A stretch of DNA of 64,000 bases from Rostrohypoxylon terebratum (Eukaryota > Ascomycota > Sordariomycetes > Xylariales > Hypoxylaceae), in contig MU385871.1 in the NCBI GenBank assembly GCA_022497145.1, positions 62,001 through 126,000 of the forward strand, written 5' to 3'. Positions 47,601-58,530 of this stretch are shown here, piece by piece. Under the pieces are notes generated by a model. The model ran no database searches and was not told the DNA's origin. It saw only the letters and a program-made list of their open reading frames with translations. Numbering within the stretch: the first letter of the stretch is position 1; the number at the start of each line of letters is the position of its first letter. Position numbers and translations under genes: made by a program.

Positions 47601-49484
47601 ATCGAAGATAATCGCTGCTCGAATGCGATTACTTGTCGATGATCCATCCAATCACATGGGAAAGGAAGCTACCGCTGGCACATCGATTAATAAAGTTTCA
47701 TCGACGCTTAACATTAGGACTGTAGCCATCCTTCCAGTCAGGGCTGGTATTCCTGTTGTTGAATTCGGAAATCGGTTAATGAATGCTCTCGCACAAGTTG
47801 GGACGCCAAATGGCGCCACATCCCTCAACCAAGCTGCTATTCTCAGCCACCTCGGTAAACATGCCTTCAATAAAATGGGGAACCTCAAGTTAGCTCATTA
47901 TCTTGCCGATTTGGAAGAGAAGTACGGGTTGGTTGTTTATGTTGCTGGTGAGTCGTATTTCTTTTAACTCGCCTCTCCTCTCCTCGGTATGATGAACACA
48001 CTATATCCAGAGCGCCGTCTATGAAGGCAATAAAACTCTAATTTTTTCCTGACCCTAATGCACATTTTACCCATTCAGTTCAAGTTTCTGGTCGTGTACA
48101 ATTCTAACTCGAATTTCTAGACACGAGTGTAACCTCGCCTTGGACCCAAACATGCATCACGCAAGCCGATTGCATCCTTCTTGTTGGCCTGGCCGAAGGG
48201 TCTCCCGAAATAGGCGAATTTGAACGGTTTATGCTTGGCATGAAGTCAACCGCACGTAAAACATTAGTTCTCCTTCACGCTGATCGATACTCCCCGCCTG
48301 GTCTTACAAGATCTTGGTTGAGAAACCGTGTCTGGATAAACGGTGGCCATTATCATCTACAGATGGCTTTCGGAGCGAACACAGTTGCTGCTCATCCGCC
48401 CGCGAGGAAAGGTGGTCCCACTTTGAAAGAGCGTGTACAAATTCTACAGGCTGAGATACAGAAGTATACCGTCCAGAAGATTCGACAAAGGCCTTATTAC
48501 TCTCCCGATGCACCTTATAAAGGAGACTTTCAGAGACTTGCAAGAAGACTCTGCGGCAAGTCAATCGGTCTCGTCCTTGGAGGGGGCGGCGCCCGAGGCA
48601 TTGCACAAATTGGTATCATCAAAGCTTTAGAAGAGGCTGGTATTCCAATTGACATCGTTGGAGGCACGTCAATCGGATCGTTCATCGGGGCTCTCTATGC
48701 GCGCCATGCCGACATAGTACCCATGTTTGGTCTAGCGAAGAAGTTTGCTGGTAGGATGGCGAGCATGTGGCGCTTCGCGCTAGATCTAACATACCCCTCT
48801 GCTTCTTACACTACCGGCCACGAGTTCAACCGCGGAATCTTTAAGACCTTTGGTAAGCACCAGATCGAAGACTTCTGGTTAGAATATTATTGCAACACTA
48901 CAAATATCAGCAAGAGTCGGCCTGAAATCCATACTAGTGGATATGCCTGGCGATATGTGAGAGCGTCCATGTCGCTAGCCGGCCTACTTCCGCCGTTGTG
49001 CGATGAAGGCAGTATGCTTCTAGACGGTGGGTACATCGACAATCTTACCGTGTCTCACATGAAATCTCTCGGCGCTTCCGTTATTTTTGCTATCGATGTC
49101 GGATCTCTAGATGACGACACACCTCAAAGCTACGGAGATTCTCTCTCGGGCGTCTGGGCGTTCTTCAACAGGTGGAATCCCTTTTCAAACATTCCAAACC
49201 CTCCAACACTGGCGGAGATTCAAGCTAGACTGGCCTACGTGTCTAGCGTGGATGCCCTAGAACGAGCGAAAATGACACCAGGATGCTATTACATGCGCCC
49301 GCCGATTGACGAGTACGGTACTCTGGACTTCGGAAAATTCGACGAGATCTATGAGTTGGGCTACAAGTTTGGCAAGGATTTCCTTGATCGGTTGAAGGAA
49401 GAGGGCGTGCTCCCGTTAGTTGAGGAGACAGAGGCTAAGAAGGCACTGAGAAGGACGATGGCACCACGCCGTGCAAGTATATGA
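44674..49484 (+). CDS. NTE1: Lysophospholipase NTE1 (neuropathy target esterase homologue)
   Basis: Three exons (44674-44966, 45018-47947, 48121-49484) give 1528 residues, the family's usual length. Two N-terminal hydrophobic segments (about 47-77 and 82-115) anchor it in the ER. Three cyclic-nucleotide-binding-like domains follow (about 170-330 with an insert, 690-830 and 855-975). The patatin domain near the C-terminus has the oxyanion loop GLVLGGGGARG, the nucleophile motif GGTSIGS with Ser1258 and the dyad Asp in DGGYIDNL. NTE1 deacylates phosphatidylcholine to glycerophosphocholine and controls phospholipid balance; inferred from the family. Splicing of exon 2 to 3 recreates VVYVADTSVTSPWTQTC, as in orthologues. 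The first intron splits a Leu codon inside the second hydrophobic segment. No catalytic residue is missing. Confidence 0.95.
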
Positions 49485-49864
49485 ATCTTAGGAATATGGG
49501 TAATTCATAATTCATCAATCATCGATGTATATGTCGGCGTATTGTATTAGAGATATCACGGAGCGATCAATTCAAGCGATTAAAATTAATATGAGAAGCC
49601 AATCTCGCCCGTTGTGCTACTAGCGAGATTTCTGTTCCTCCAGCCATTCCTTGGCAATGTCCTCGTGCTTATGAAATTGCACGGTCTCTCCCCATCCTTA
49701 GAGTCAGTTGATTATACGTTTTGACATCCTAATTAGGTACCTATGTGTGCCATCCCAGAAGTATCGGGGGTTACGGCGTCGAAATCGAAGGAGCGCGCTA
49801 CCTTGACGCGCTTCGGGCGTTTGGGAAGGGGGCGCAGGGTGGTGCTGTCGGTTCCTGACAAGGG
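49485..49864. other. Short intergenic region between convergent NTE1 and DUF1989 gene
   Basis: Both 3' UTRs lie here. No gene or repeat was seen. Confidence 0.6.
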
Positions 49865-50491
49865 CTAGGCGAGAGCGGCATCCGTGAATATCTCGTACTC
49901 GCAGTCCGCCGGTCCGCCGCCATTCACGGGGACCATGTCCTGCGGGCAGGAAGACATGACGATGACTAGGTCCATCTCTGCCCTCAGCACGACGTACTGG
50001 CCTCTTTCGCTCGTCGGCGGCCGGATCTCTAAGCCTCCGCGGTGGTCCACGGCGACGTTCATGAACAGGTTTAAGGGGTCGGGGATCCAATCGTCGGAAA
50101 TTTGGAGATTGGGGTACTCGTCCAGGGGGAAGTTCGCCCGAAGAGCTTGGTGCATGTTGTCGTGGCAGTTGTCGTGGTACCCGGCGGCGCCGAGCATGCG
50201 GTACCGTGCCTGGTCGCACGCGGCCCAGAGCATGTCGTGGACGCCCGGCGTCGTGTCTTCGACCAGCGTGAGCATGGGCTTGCGGTGGTTGCTGTAGAGG
50301 CTGTCGCCTACGCGCGGCGAGATGGAGGTCAGGATCGTGCGCGAATGCCCCATCGAGAGGTAGTCGTGGTTGTTGGTGGGGTGGAAGGCCCAGAAGTCGA
50401 TTACTTGTTTGCCGTGCGTGTTGGTGAGCTTCAGGTGGTGGCCCTTGTGCATGGGGAATGCGGCGGCTTTGCGGGCTGGGAGGAGCGTCAT
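49865..50491 (-). CDS. DUF1989 (urea carboxylase-associated/carboxyguanidine deiminase-like) protein
   Basis: An intronless frame of 208 residues starting MTLLPARKAAAF. The family signatures are clear: KQVIDFWAF, the central GDSLYSNHRKPMLTLVEDTTPGVHDML, the metal/active-site-like GYHDNCHDNM, PDPLNLFMNVAV and the late VIVMSSCPQDMVPVNG. Bacterial DUF1989 proteins sit beside urea carboxylase; some (CgdA/CgdB) form a carboxyguanidine deiminase in guanidine breakdown. Fungal members are largely uncharacterised, so only a hydrolase/deiminase-type role on a small nitrogen compound can be suggested. The conserved Cys and His residues of the family are present, so it looks active. The next gene on the same strand, 0.8 kb upstream, is a GABA/choline-type permease, which fits use of a small nitrogen compound. 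Confidence 0.85.
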   Translation of the reverse strand: MTLLPARKAAAFPMHKGHHLKLTNTHGKQVIDFWAFHPTNNHDYLSMGHSRTILTSISPRVGDSLYSNHRKPMLTLVEDTTPGVHDMLWAACDQARYRMLGAAGYHDNCHDNMHQALRANFPLDEYPNLQISDDWIPDPLNLFMNVAVDHRGGLEIRPPTSERGQYVVLRAEMDLVIVMSSCPQDMVPVNGGGPADCEYEIFTDAALA

Positions 50492-51317
50492 CGTGGATGA
50501 GTCGTCCTAGGTAAGATAGGTATGATTTTGAAGAAACAATGGCAGTCGGGTATAATTCTTGGAAGACATTATGAGATACGATACTCTTGGACCTCTTGGA
50601 GACCGCTTTGGTATCATTATCAATCACCGATCGCCATGTCACCGTGGGTAGGACGTCTTTTAGGGGAGCCATTGTCACTACATGTGCATCGGCTTCCTAT
50701 ATCGAGCCATCGTGGCTATTAAGACAAGGCCGGATATAAACATTTCTTGTTATGGGATATAATAGGTAGTATCTACTTTTGCTTTAATCTGAATATTTTA
50801 CATCTACCAGGAACAAATCGTCAATGTCAAATGGATGCTATGATTCTGCTAAACATCTGTTACTTTGTAGAGAATGAGATCACTTTGTGACAGGTCATTC
50901 TATAGTGAGGGGAGCAGATAGGAGGGAAGAGTGCTAATTGGCAGAAATAGGGGGTTGATAGGAGGATTGTTGGCCGGTCTTCTATTCACCTCTCCTTCTA
51001 TTTCTAGGCTTAGAGGAGAATTCAGGGTCTACGGATATAGGGCATAGAGCACTGTCATAGGTACCCTTGCGCCATATATTTTCCTTATGCAAAAGGCGAG
51101 GCACTCATCCAGCGCTAGGATTACGGTATTGAATTTGCTGTCGGCCAGGTGCTAGTATTGCGGCGTGATCTACTTTAGTAGGGGTAGTTTCTCTAGGTAT
51201 ATTCTGCGTCCTAGGTACCTACATTTACAGAACACCTTCGTTCAACGATGCCAGGGGTCTTCCTCGGACTTCCATGAAGCCACCAATTTCCCTGCATGGC
51301 CGATGTAACGAAACACT
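50492..51317. other. Intergenic region between DUF1989 gene and permease
   Basis: Promoter side of the DUF1989 gene and 3' flank of the permease. A CCTAGGTACC word occurs near 51210-51219. No gene was recognised. Confidence 0.6.
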
Positions 51318-53020
51318 TTATTTACTTTTTCCATCCATATCCGTAGCTTCTTCTTCACGGGAGTGTCCGGGCGATCCACCTAATAGAGGCATCGTGAAGT
51401 TTTGGCGTCCGCCGGTGAACCAGGTCGCGGCAGATATGAGCGTTACAAGGCCTACTGCTGCAGAGCAATAATTCATGTTCTCTGAGTCGATTGGAGCAGC
51501 ACTGGGGAAATTGAAGGTCACGGCAGCGAAGAGAAGGTAACAAGCCCCGATCATATTAAGTGGCACGCCCCAACGCCCCAAACTCCAGTGGCTTCCCTTC
51601 AGCCGATCTGGCGCACCACTAAAGTGCGACATGAGGCGCGAGATAAGCGGTATAGCGTAAGAAACGTAAAAGCCTTCTGCAGCAATGGAGATGACAGTGT
51701 TGAAGCCGGTGTACGTGCCGATATAAATGGTGTTCAGGGCTGCCTGGATCACCATGCAGACTATTATGGCCACCACAGGTACTTGGAGCTTCTTGTTGAC
51801 GCTGCTGATCGCTTTCGAACAGGGAAGGGCTTTATCGCGAGCAAAAGCCCAAAGAGCTCGTGAGCACTCAGCCATGATACTGTTAGCACAAACTAGGAGA
51901 ATAACAGTTATCAAGCTTGACAAGAAGCAAGTTGCGCCAACAGATCCTGTGCAGTCGTAAATAATCTGGATCAAGGGCACGCCTGCGTTGAGAAGTGATT
52001 AGCAGTCATACAGAGGCGTCGCAAAGGGTAGGGAGGGTGTAGGCTTACCAGTAGAGGAATTAGCGACGGCATCGATATCTCCGATACAGAAAAACGCCGC
52101 GATCAAAAAGCAAAACCCGGTTACCGCACCTAACCCCACTGCAGCAACAATGGCTTTTGGCGCATCCTGCGAGGCATTCCTCATTTCCTCCGTCATGTGT
52201 GCGGGGGCATCATAGCAGCACATCGAATAGAATGTCTGTAAGAGACCAGATATGACAACGAGCGGAGCAGACAGCCCAGTGTCGTTACGGAAGTCCTGAA
52301 AGACGAAAGACGCCGGCTGCTTCTCTTTCTTCGTCGCAACCATCGTGATGGTGATGACGAAAAAGGATACAATATTCCAAATCAGAATAGCTTGCGTGAT
52401 TTTATTCATAGCCCTCGGTGCGAAGATGTTGACATTTCCTACGGTGAAGATGATGAAATAGGTGACCACCACAGTGTGCCAACGCTCGATAACATAATCA
52501 GGGTTCGCCAGGTTTGCCATGCCGAGGATGAAGTTGGCGGCAATGAAATTGTTAACAGAACCATTGGCGATGAGGCCGACGAGCATAAACCAACCCGTTA
52601 CCCAAGACATACCGCGAGCCCACCGGCTCGGTGCCAAAACCGCCACCCATGAGTACTGCCCGCCAGCGACTGGGTATGCTGAGCACATTTCTGCGAAAGA
52701 GAAGGCCACAGCAAGCGAGAAGAGAGACACGCCGATCCAGGCATATATCATGACTTGCGGGCCTCCCGAGACGATTCCCACTATAAAAGTGCCTCCTAAA
52801 GCGCTCCAACATGTAACTATGCTGAAGGAGAAGCCGATCATGCCAAGGAGTGAGAAAGAACGATGCAGTTCTATATTCCATAGGTTAGTATTGAATCCGT
52901 GCGTATTGATGAGCGAGACACACCTTGCTCATAGCCGAGATGTTCAAGATTCGCATCATCGCTGACTGCTTTATCAAAGGGAGCACTGGTCGCCGGGTTG
53001 GCGTCGTCGGCTATATCCAT
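51318..53020 (-). CDS. Amino-acid/GABA/choline-type APC permease
   Basis: Three exons (53020-52924, 52870-52049, 51982-51318) give 527 residues. The start MDIADDANPATS begins a short cytosolic tail, followed by about twelve hydrophobic helices. Family features of fungal GABA permeases (Uga4-like) and choline transporters (Hnm1-like) are present: ELHRSFSLLGMIGFSFSIVTCWSALGG, AEMCSAYPVAGGQYSWVA, YDAPAHMTEEMRNASQDAPKAI and FARDKALPCSKAISSVNKKLQVPV. It should import a small cationic or zwitterionic nitrogen compound across the plasma membrane with protons. The exact substrate cannot be read from sequence. The final tail (HSREEEATDMDGKSK) has possible ubiquitylation lysines. It shares strand and neighbourhood with the DUF1989 gene. 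Confidence 0.88.
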
Positions 53021-55505
53021 GATGTTTACTACTGCTTTGTGACAAGGCGGGTATACACAAACAATAAAGAGCGAAGTCGAGACACAACTTGGAATTAGCA
53101 ACCAACGATGATGCTCACTTGATCACACTCAACCACAAGCAATTGCAAACAGGATTTGATATGGATCTCTTCATTTTTGTTCTCCTAGTTCCAATATCCT
53201 AGCTTCTGGTGATAATGGAACCCCGCAAATCCCGTAGGCGACACTAGGACTAGGAGATATCCGACACTAGGATATATTAGAGTACCTATACTATATAGCA
53301 CAATAAAACCGTTGATATCATGTACTTTGAGTTTAGGAAGAAATATTGTGCCGACTACCTGGTATAGAAAAACAACTACATACATGAATTCCTTATCAAA
53401 ATTTCTTATAGCGGAGGTCCACGTCGGATAGATATATATCCATTGCGTCCATTGCAGCTTTATCCTGTTTTTAAACATTGAAATCTGGAGATATCGGGCT
53501 GATGATGATAGGAAGTTTTATTTACCTAGTGTTTTGTTTTGTTTTTCATGGCCGGTCAAAGTAATACTACCTACAGGCAGCGCTCTCAATCAGGCAGTCA
53601 GGCCAGGCGACGGGCATATGTTTGAATTGATTGGCCCATTTTAAAAAAGACTGCCTGACTGGCTCAGTCAATCAGGCCGGTTAATTGAATGAAATAAGTA
53701 CCTAGGTAGGTTTAGAAACGATGATAGGTAAAATTTAAAATGTTATCTTATCGATACGTAATAAGATATGCTTACTAAGTAGAATACTTAAGACTTAAGT
53801 ACGTAATAAATACCTAACCAATCAAAACCTAAAAAAAACCTACCTATCAGGCCGCCAAGCAGGTAAGAGATTTAAGAAAGGCTAGAAAAGGGGAAAAGAT
53901 CCCGGTTCTTCGTTTCTGGCGTCCTATGCTGGGAAAGCATATTCTTGGTAGGTACTTACCTAAGGGATAACCAGCCAATAAAATTGAAAGAGGCTTGTGC
54001 CATCCTGATTTTTGCTTCTCAAAAATATAAGGAGTGCCATTCACACCAGAAAAATTCAGACACTTCAATATCATCGATGGGTGGTCGATTGCAAATGTAT
54101 GGGAGATTCCCCTCCTAATTCTCGATTACGTAATGCACTCCCACACAAACATCCAAGAGTGTCCAAAATTAGGGCTCAGCCTAACTCGGCCCAACTTAGC
54201 TGAGCCGTAATTTGGGCGGCTGTGATGATGCCTAATGTAACGCAGTTAGCCATTTCAAGAGGCACAGTACTCAATCTTTCCATCTTCATTGGAGTGCCTG
54301 TACCTAGTGAAGCTTTTATGACCATAGCCACTCGAATATATCGTATGGCCGCTTCCAGAAATGGAGATTCTGTCTACTCTAGTCTGGGGACAAGTTGTAC
54401 ATATGTCATATGGACATACATAATTTTGTTCAAACTCCTATTCTTGACCTTTACTAACAGCTCATCCCCTTTCAGGACATCCATTATGGTTCAGGGGTAG
54501 TAGTCCTCTCCAAATCTAGTGGATCATTATCAGCACGCTCCGCAAAGTCAAAGACGAGATGTGCGAAGAGATAGTAAAACTATTCTACGGGGAAATCTTC
54601 GGGTCGTTGAATGACGACCAGAAGCGATCGCTTGGTGTGCTGGGCCCTCCACACAGCGACGAGACAGATGCGCGACCGGTGGCTCTAAGGGAGGGCAAAA
54701 TTACGGACACATAGAAAGAAAAAGAAGAGTCTGGCTAGTGGGATAGCACGAATAGGGTTGAGCATTGATAGAGACGATGGTATATCTAGAGACCTCCGTA
54801 GAAGGGTCGCGGATCTGCCCCTATCTTGGATGCCTTACGTTCATTTTTGGTGTCTAGGTAGCTAGTAGGTACATATCCTAGGATGCTATCTACTTTGGTA
54901 AGTGCCTTAACTTTTATACATACCATTCTGACTCATTTTGGTCATTCTAAGATCCCTAGTCAGCTTCATAACCCTAGGTAGGTAGGTAGCACGTAAGAAG
55001 ACAATACCGCTAGTAGCGAAATTCCGACCAGAGAACCCTCTACTCTCCTACAGAAGAACCTTTTGACCGCAGAGATGAATTTAATCTTCCCTATAGGGCT
55101 CATAACATCAAGGCCTACCTTCGTAGAGGCACTCCGTTGCATTGCTGTACTGTTGACGAGGTTACTTTCAGGCTATATTCCTACCTAGTAAACACGTCCT
55201 CGTAATACTCATGCTCAAGCACCTAATACTAGTCACTAGCAACGACTATTCACCCTACCCCGCATGCTATTGAACCATGGCCAGATGAGTAATGATTCCG
55301 ATCAAGCGCAAAAGTGGAATATCATTGCTGGTTTCGATACTCGGAGCCTTCGATGCGGTGGAAGGCCACTGTAGGCTCGAAAAACCACTACCATGCAGGG
55401 TATTTGTTGAGGAGTCTCGAAGTTGCTACAAGCTATCGTTGGCGTTGAATCTGTACTTCCCGTCGCTCTTCGTACGATCATTCTCAATTTCTTAGTATCG
55501 CAACC
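53021..55505. other. 2.5-kb AT-rich intergenic region
   Basis: No conserved gene. It contains an imperfect inverted repeat (53591-53657), TTAAGTACGTAATAAATACC-like AT-rich DNA near 53690-53850, and CCTAGGTAGGTA words near 53699-53709, 54849-54882 and 54971-54988. An open frame at 55292-55495 just upstream of the SGNH hydrolase shows no known motif but could hide a missed first exon. Confidence 0.5.
53591..53657. repeat. Inverted repeat CAGGCAGTC/GACTGCCTG
   Basis: Perfect 9-bp arms (53591-53599 and 53649-53657), with further CAGTCAGGCCAG/CTGACTGGCTCAGTC similarity around them. It could be a chance structure or the remains of a small element. Confidence 0.6.
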
Positions 55506-56341
55506 ATGAGGTTTGGAAGGATCTTAGCAGAAGTTTGCCTAATGGACATAGCCATTGCTCAAACGAACCTAAAGATAAGTGAGTTTGATTCAGGTACAAC
55601 ATCTCAGTGGGACACTATCCTAACAGGTTCATCCACAGTGCCGTTAGGAGATAGCTTAACTGAGCTTGCCTGTTGGCGAGCAAAGCTGTGGGCAGACCTA
55701 AAGGCGAATAACATGACCGACAGAATTGAGTTCGTCGGGTCAGTCAATAACACCCGAGAGTGCGATACGGTGGATGGGGATTTTGCTAAGCAGCACCATG
55801 AAGGCCATACGGGATATTTAGCTATTGATATTGCCTACGATCATATCGATGGATGGATCAACGATACTAAGCCCGACATCGTGACATTCATGTTAGGTAC
55901 AGATGATATCGCTAGGGGACGGAGACTGGAGGACGTCGTGGAGGCTTACACGGATATGGTGAAGACTATGAGACAACACAACGAGTACACGAAGATCATC
56001 GTAAGATATACCTCATCTTCCTCGCCATCTCGACCCCCCTCTCCCCCTTTCCTATCTTGCCACTAAATGATGCCTTTTAGGTAAACACCATAGTACCGTT
56101 GCCAGCAAACATGGAACCGGTGAATAATCTCAACGATATGATTCCAGGCTGGGCTCAAGAGCAAAACAAGACTGAGTCGCCTATCTACGTCAATGACATA
56201 TACCCATTTCCAGACACGCTCTTGAAAGATGGTATCTACCCCAACGATGATGGAGAGCAGCAAATAGTCGGGACTCTAAGTCCATTATTGACATGGGTCA
56301 TCAACTCAAACACGACTAGCAACAACATGGTGTTGGTTTAG
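55506..56341 (+). CDS. CE3-like SGNH/GDSL hydrolase with altered catalytic positions
   Basis: Two exons (55506-56000, 56081-56341) give 251 residues. It resembles secreted carbohydrate esterase family 3 proteins (acetyl xylan esterases). Block I PLGDSLTELACWR with Ser50 is intact, and HHEGHTGYLAIDIA plus TKPDIVTFMLGT follow the family pattern. However, block III reads GTDD where GTND is normal (Asp133), and block V reads DGIYPND where DGxHPN is normal, so the catalytic His is Tyr218. The Asn and His are needed for activity in this superfamily, so the protein may be inactive or changed. The N-terminus (MRFGRILAEVCLMDIAIAQ) is only a weak signal peptide; an upstream exon may be missing. Splicing joins KII to VNTIVPLP in frame. 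No stop or frameshift is present, which argues against a simple dead gene. Confidence 0.75.
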
Positions 56342-56691
56342 AGGAATGTCTCGGGGTGTAACGGGAATCTATGATATGTTATTAATCTACCAATTTGGAG
56401 AGAGTCAAGACTGAAGAGCTGTTCTGAAATAGCCATATATTCGTCGACAGCCTCAATTGGAAACGAATTATAGTTACCGAACAATCTCCTTGATATTCAA
56501 ATTCCATCATTGTTTCGAGCCGCCTCGTGGACTATATAGTGCCGGCGCGAATAGCTTCATAAAGGTCTTTTTTCCCCACAACGACAGCGTCGCTCTGCCA
56601 CTGTCATCTACACCTAATATTTCAACTTCATCCAAAAATCCACTACAGAAAATCTATTACTCGAAAATTCTAACAGAAAGCAGCAGCAATA
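56342..56691. promoter_or_regulatory. Promoter region of the small Thr-Pro repeat protein
   Basis: A TATA-like CTATATAGTG lies at about 56531-56540, followed by CT- and CA-rich leader sequence up to the ATG at 56692. This is a compact promoter for the next gene; assignment is by position only. Confidence 0.4.
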
Positions 56692-57156
56692 ATGTGTAAG
56701 GTAGGTTACAATATCCTGTTTTGCGAGCTAGGTCAGCACGAGGTAGGTGAGCCAACTTTGAAGCACCTGTATCCATGTGCCGAGGCCGAAGCCGTCGGTT
56801 TCGGAGAGTGCGGTAACGTAACCGAGTCCAAACCCGGTCACTTCTTCACCAAGTGCGAAGCGTGTAAAGTGAACCTGAGTCTAGAGCGAGCGTTGGCGAG
56901 GGCAGCTTTGAGAGCTGGCTCCAGGATTGTTTCGAGAGCCGTCTCGCGGCTTGCGACGGGGTCTAACACTCCTAGGTCACCTAAGGTTCCTGACACTCCT
57001 AAGACTCCTAAGACTCCTAAGACACCTAGAACTCCTCGAACTCCTAAAACTTTCACGGGGCCCAACACGCCTGCCCCAAAGGCCGCTACTCCTGTCATCG
57101 AGGTGAAGGAGCCGGTCGCATTACCGAAAGATGACGATGCTCAAAGCACTTACTAG
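56692..57156 (+). CDS. Small hypothetical protein with Cys-rich head and Thr-Pro-Lys repeats
   Basis: An intronless frame of 154 residues; I do not recognise it. Residues about 1-65 carry spaced cysteines and histidines (CELGQHE, YPCAEAE, GECGN, TKCEACK) that could bind metal. A basic, Arg/Ala/Ser-rich helix-like segment follows (LARAALRAGSRIVSRAVSR, about 68-88). Then a repeat run of Thr-Pro-Lys/Arg (about 100-122, TPKTPKTPKTPRTPRTPKT) gives many possible proline-directed kinase sites. No signal peptide or membrane segment is seen. A plausible promoter and good codon context support expression, but the gene is probably restricted to related fungi. The nucleotide repeat is a near-tandem ACTCCTAAG array. 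Confidence 0.6.
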   Translation: MCKVGYNILFCELGQHEVGEPTLKHLYPCAEAEAVGFGECGNVTESKPGHFFTKCEACKVNLSLERALARAALRAGSRIVSRAVSRLATGSNTPRSPKVPDTPKTPKTPKTPRTPRTPKTFTGPNTPAPKAATPVIEVKEPVALPKDDDAQSTY

Positions 57157-57886
57157 ATCATCATTCAAATTTATTTCCTAACTTTCGAATTTCCAAATTT
57201 CGGAATGTAGGTAGGTAGTTTTTGAACATCTTGTGGTGGAATATTGGGACACATCCTAGAATAGTGGGAAGATTGTACAACACTTGAATCAGACATAAAT
57301 ATATTTCATTCCTTTCCCCAAACAAATATAGTTGATTCGACCTCTTTTGTGATGAAAACATTTTCTTTTTAGATTTATGTTTTGTTCGTGACGACTACAT
57401 ATGTTATAATAGATGTGACCCTTGAGAAAACCCATTGATGATACCGCGACTAGCTTCGCTAGCTAGGTGTTTACATCACTAACTTTACAGGGGCTTTAAG
57501 GGCGTAACCGGCCCTTGTATGTAGTACTGGAGGTACCTAGGGTCCAAGTATGATAATAGTGACTTCCAAAGCCTCATACAGTTGAGAGGAGCGAATACCC
57601 TCATCCCAAGAAAAGGGGAAATACTCTGCCTGGTACGTACAAAGTAACTACTAGGTAGTAGGTACTAGGTACATAATTTACCGAGTGGTTACTCTTAGAG
57701 TTTCGCACTTACGATAGCGCGAAGACACACTTTGGCCGGCCGACTTTATTTGATTGGAGAAAACTAGCAAATGACGATAGAATGACTGACCTCGTACGCA
57801 CGGTTCAGTTCACAATAGGAGGACGAGTCATTTAGAGGGAACCTTATCCCCCGATAATGATGATCAATTGATGTTGTGGATTCCGA

Positions 57887-57913
57887 GGGCTTCTTGGGCT
57901 TCTTGGGCTTCTT
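57887..57913. repeat. Tandem 9-bp repeat GGGCTTCTT, three units
   Basis: Three perfect consecutive units in intergenic DNA. Confidence 0.9.
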
Positions 57914-58060
57914 ATTAAATCTCTGGTCTATCCCGTTCGTGTCGTACCGAGGATCTGAGGGTTATGAATGAATTCCTTCGCCGCGTCGAATCCAGAAGCT
58001 GAATAACGATACCAAATTCCCAAGAAAAACTGTGAAAAACTGCGAAAAACAATCACAAAC

Positions 58061-58207
58061 ATGGAGGAACTACCACCAACTCTCCGACTAGAAAATCATT
58101 TGCCTGACTACTTGTTGTCAGGCGAGGTTCCTTCGACAGCCAAGTACGACAACCCGGAAGATTGCACAAGACATCACCTGGACGCCGCCAATTTTGTGAG
58201 CAGCTAG
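58061..58207 (+). CDS. Possible tiny gene or first exon (48 codons)
   Basis: ATG-started frame beginning MEELPPTLRLENHLPDYLLS and rich in non-simple sequence. A GTGAGC donor-like site at 58196 could join it, after a 44-nt intron ending CTACAG, to a short frame ending in TGA near 58300. The composition looks coding-like, but I know no homologue. It may be a gene remnant, a small orphan or chance. Confidence 0.25.
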   Translation: MEELPPTLRLENHLPDYLLSGEVPSTAKYDNPEDCTRHHLDAANFVSS

Positions 58208-58503
58208 GCGGGAAACCCCAAGCTTGCGTCGCCCTACAGAGCGGAACAGCGATGCTAGCTTCAGCACGTCGCCGAGCTCTCATTCACTCAGGTGACAGGT
58301 GAACGGCTTCGGAGATCTCCACTCGCTCAGGTATGTCCGAGATGTTGAGCAGCATACATGTAGTGTCATTCAACTAACATGAGAGTTGAGACAGACAGCT
58401 AGTTGCTGCTGTGATTCTATCTAGCCTCAAAAGATACCAGCTTCATTCTAGCTTCGAATGTTGTGCTTGTCTGTTTGCATCGCCCTGCATGAACTTTCGC
58501 TTC

Positions 58504-58530
58504 ACAAACCACAAACCACAAACCACAAAC
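58504..58530. repeat. Tandem heptamer ACAAACC, nearly four units
   Basis: Three full units and ACAAAC. The same heptamer occurs twice immediately before the start codon of the next gene (59355-59368). Confidence 0.85.

Noticed and set aside
49704..50678. 324-codon minus-strand frame, longer than the DUF1989 frame it overlaps
   Set aside because: It is a Pro/Arg/His-rich out-of-frame shadow; the shorter frame carries the conserved DUF1989 motifs.
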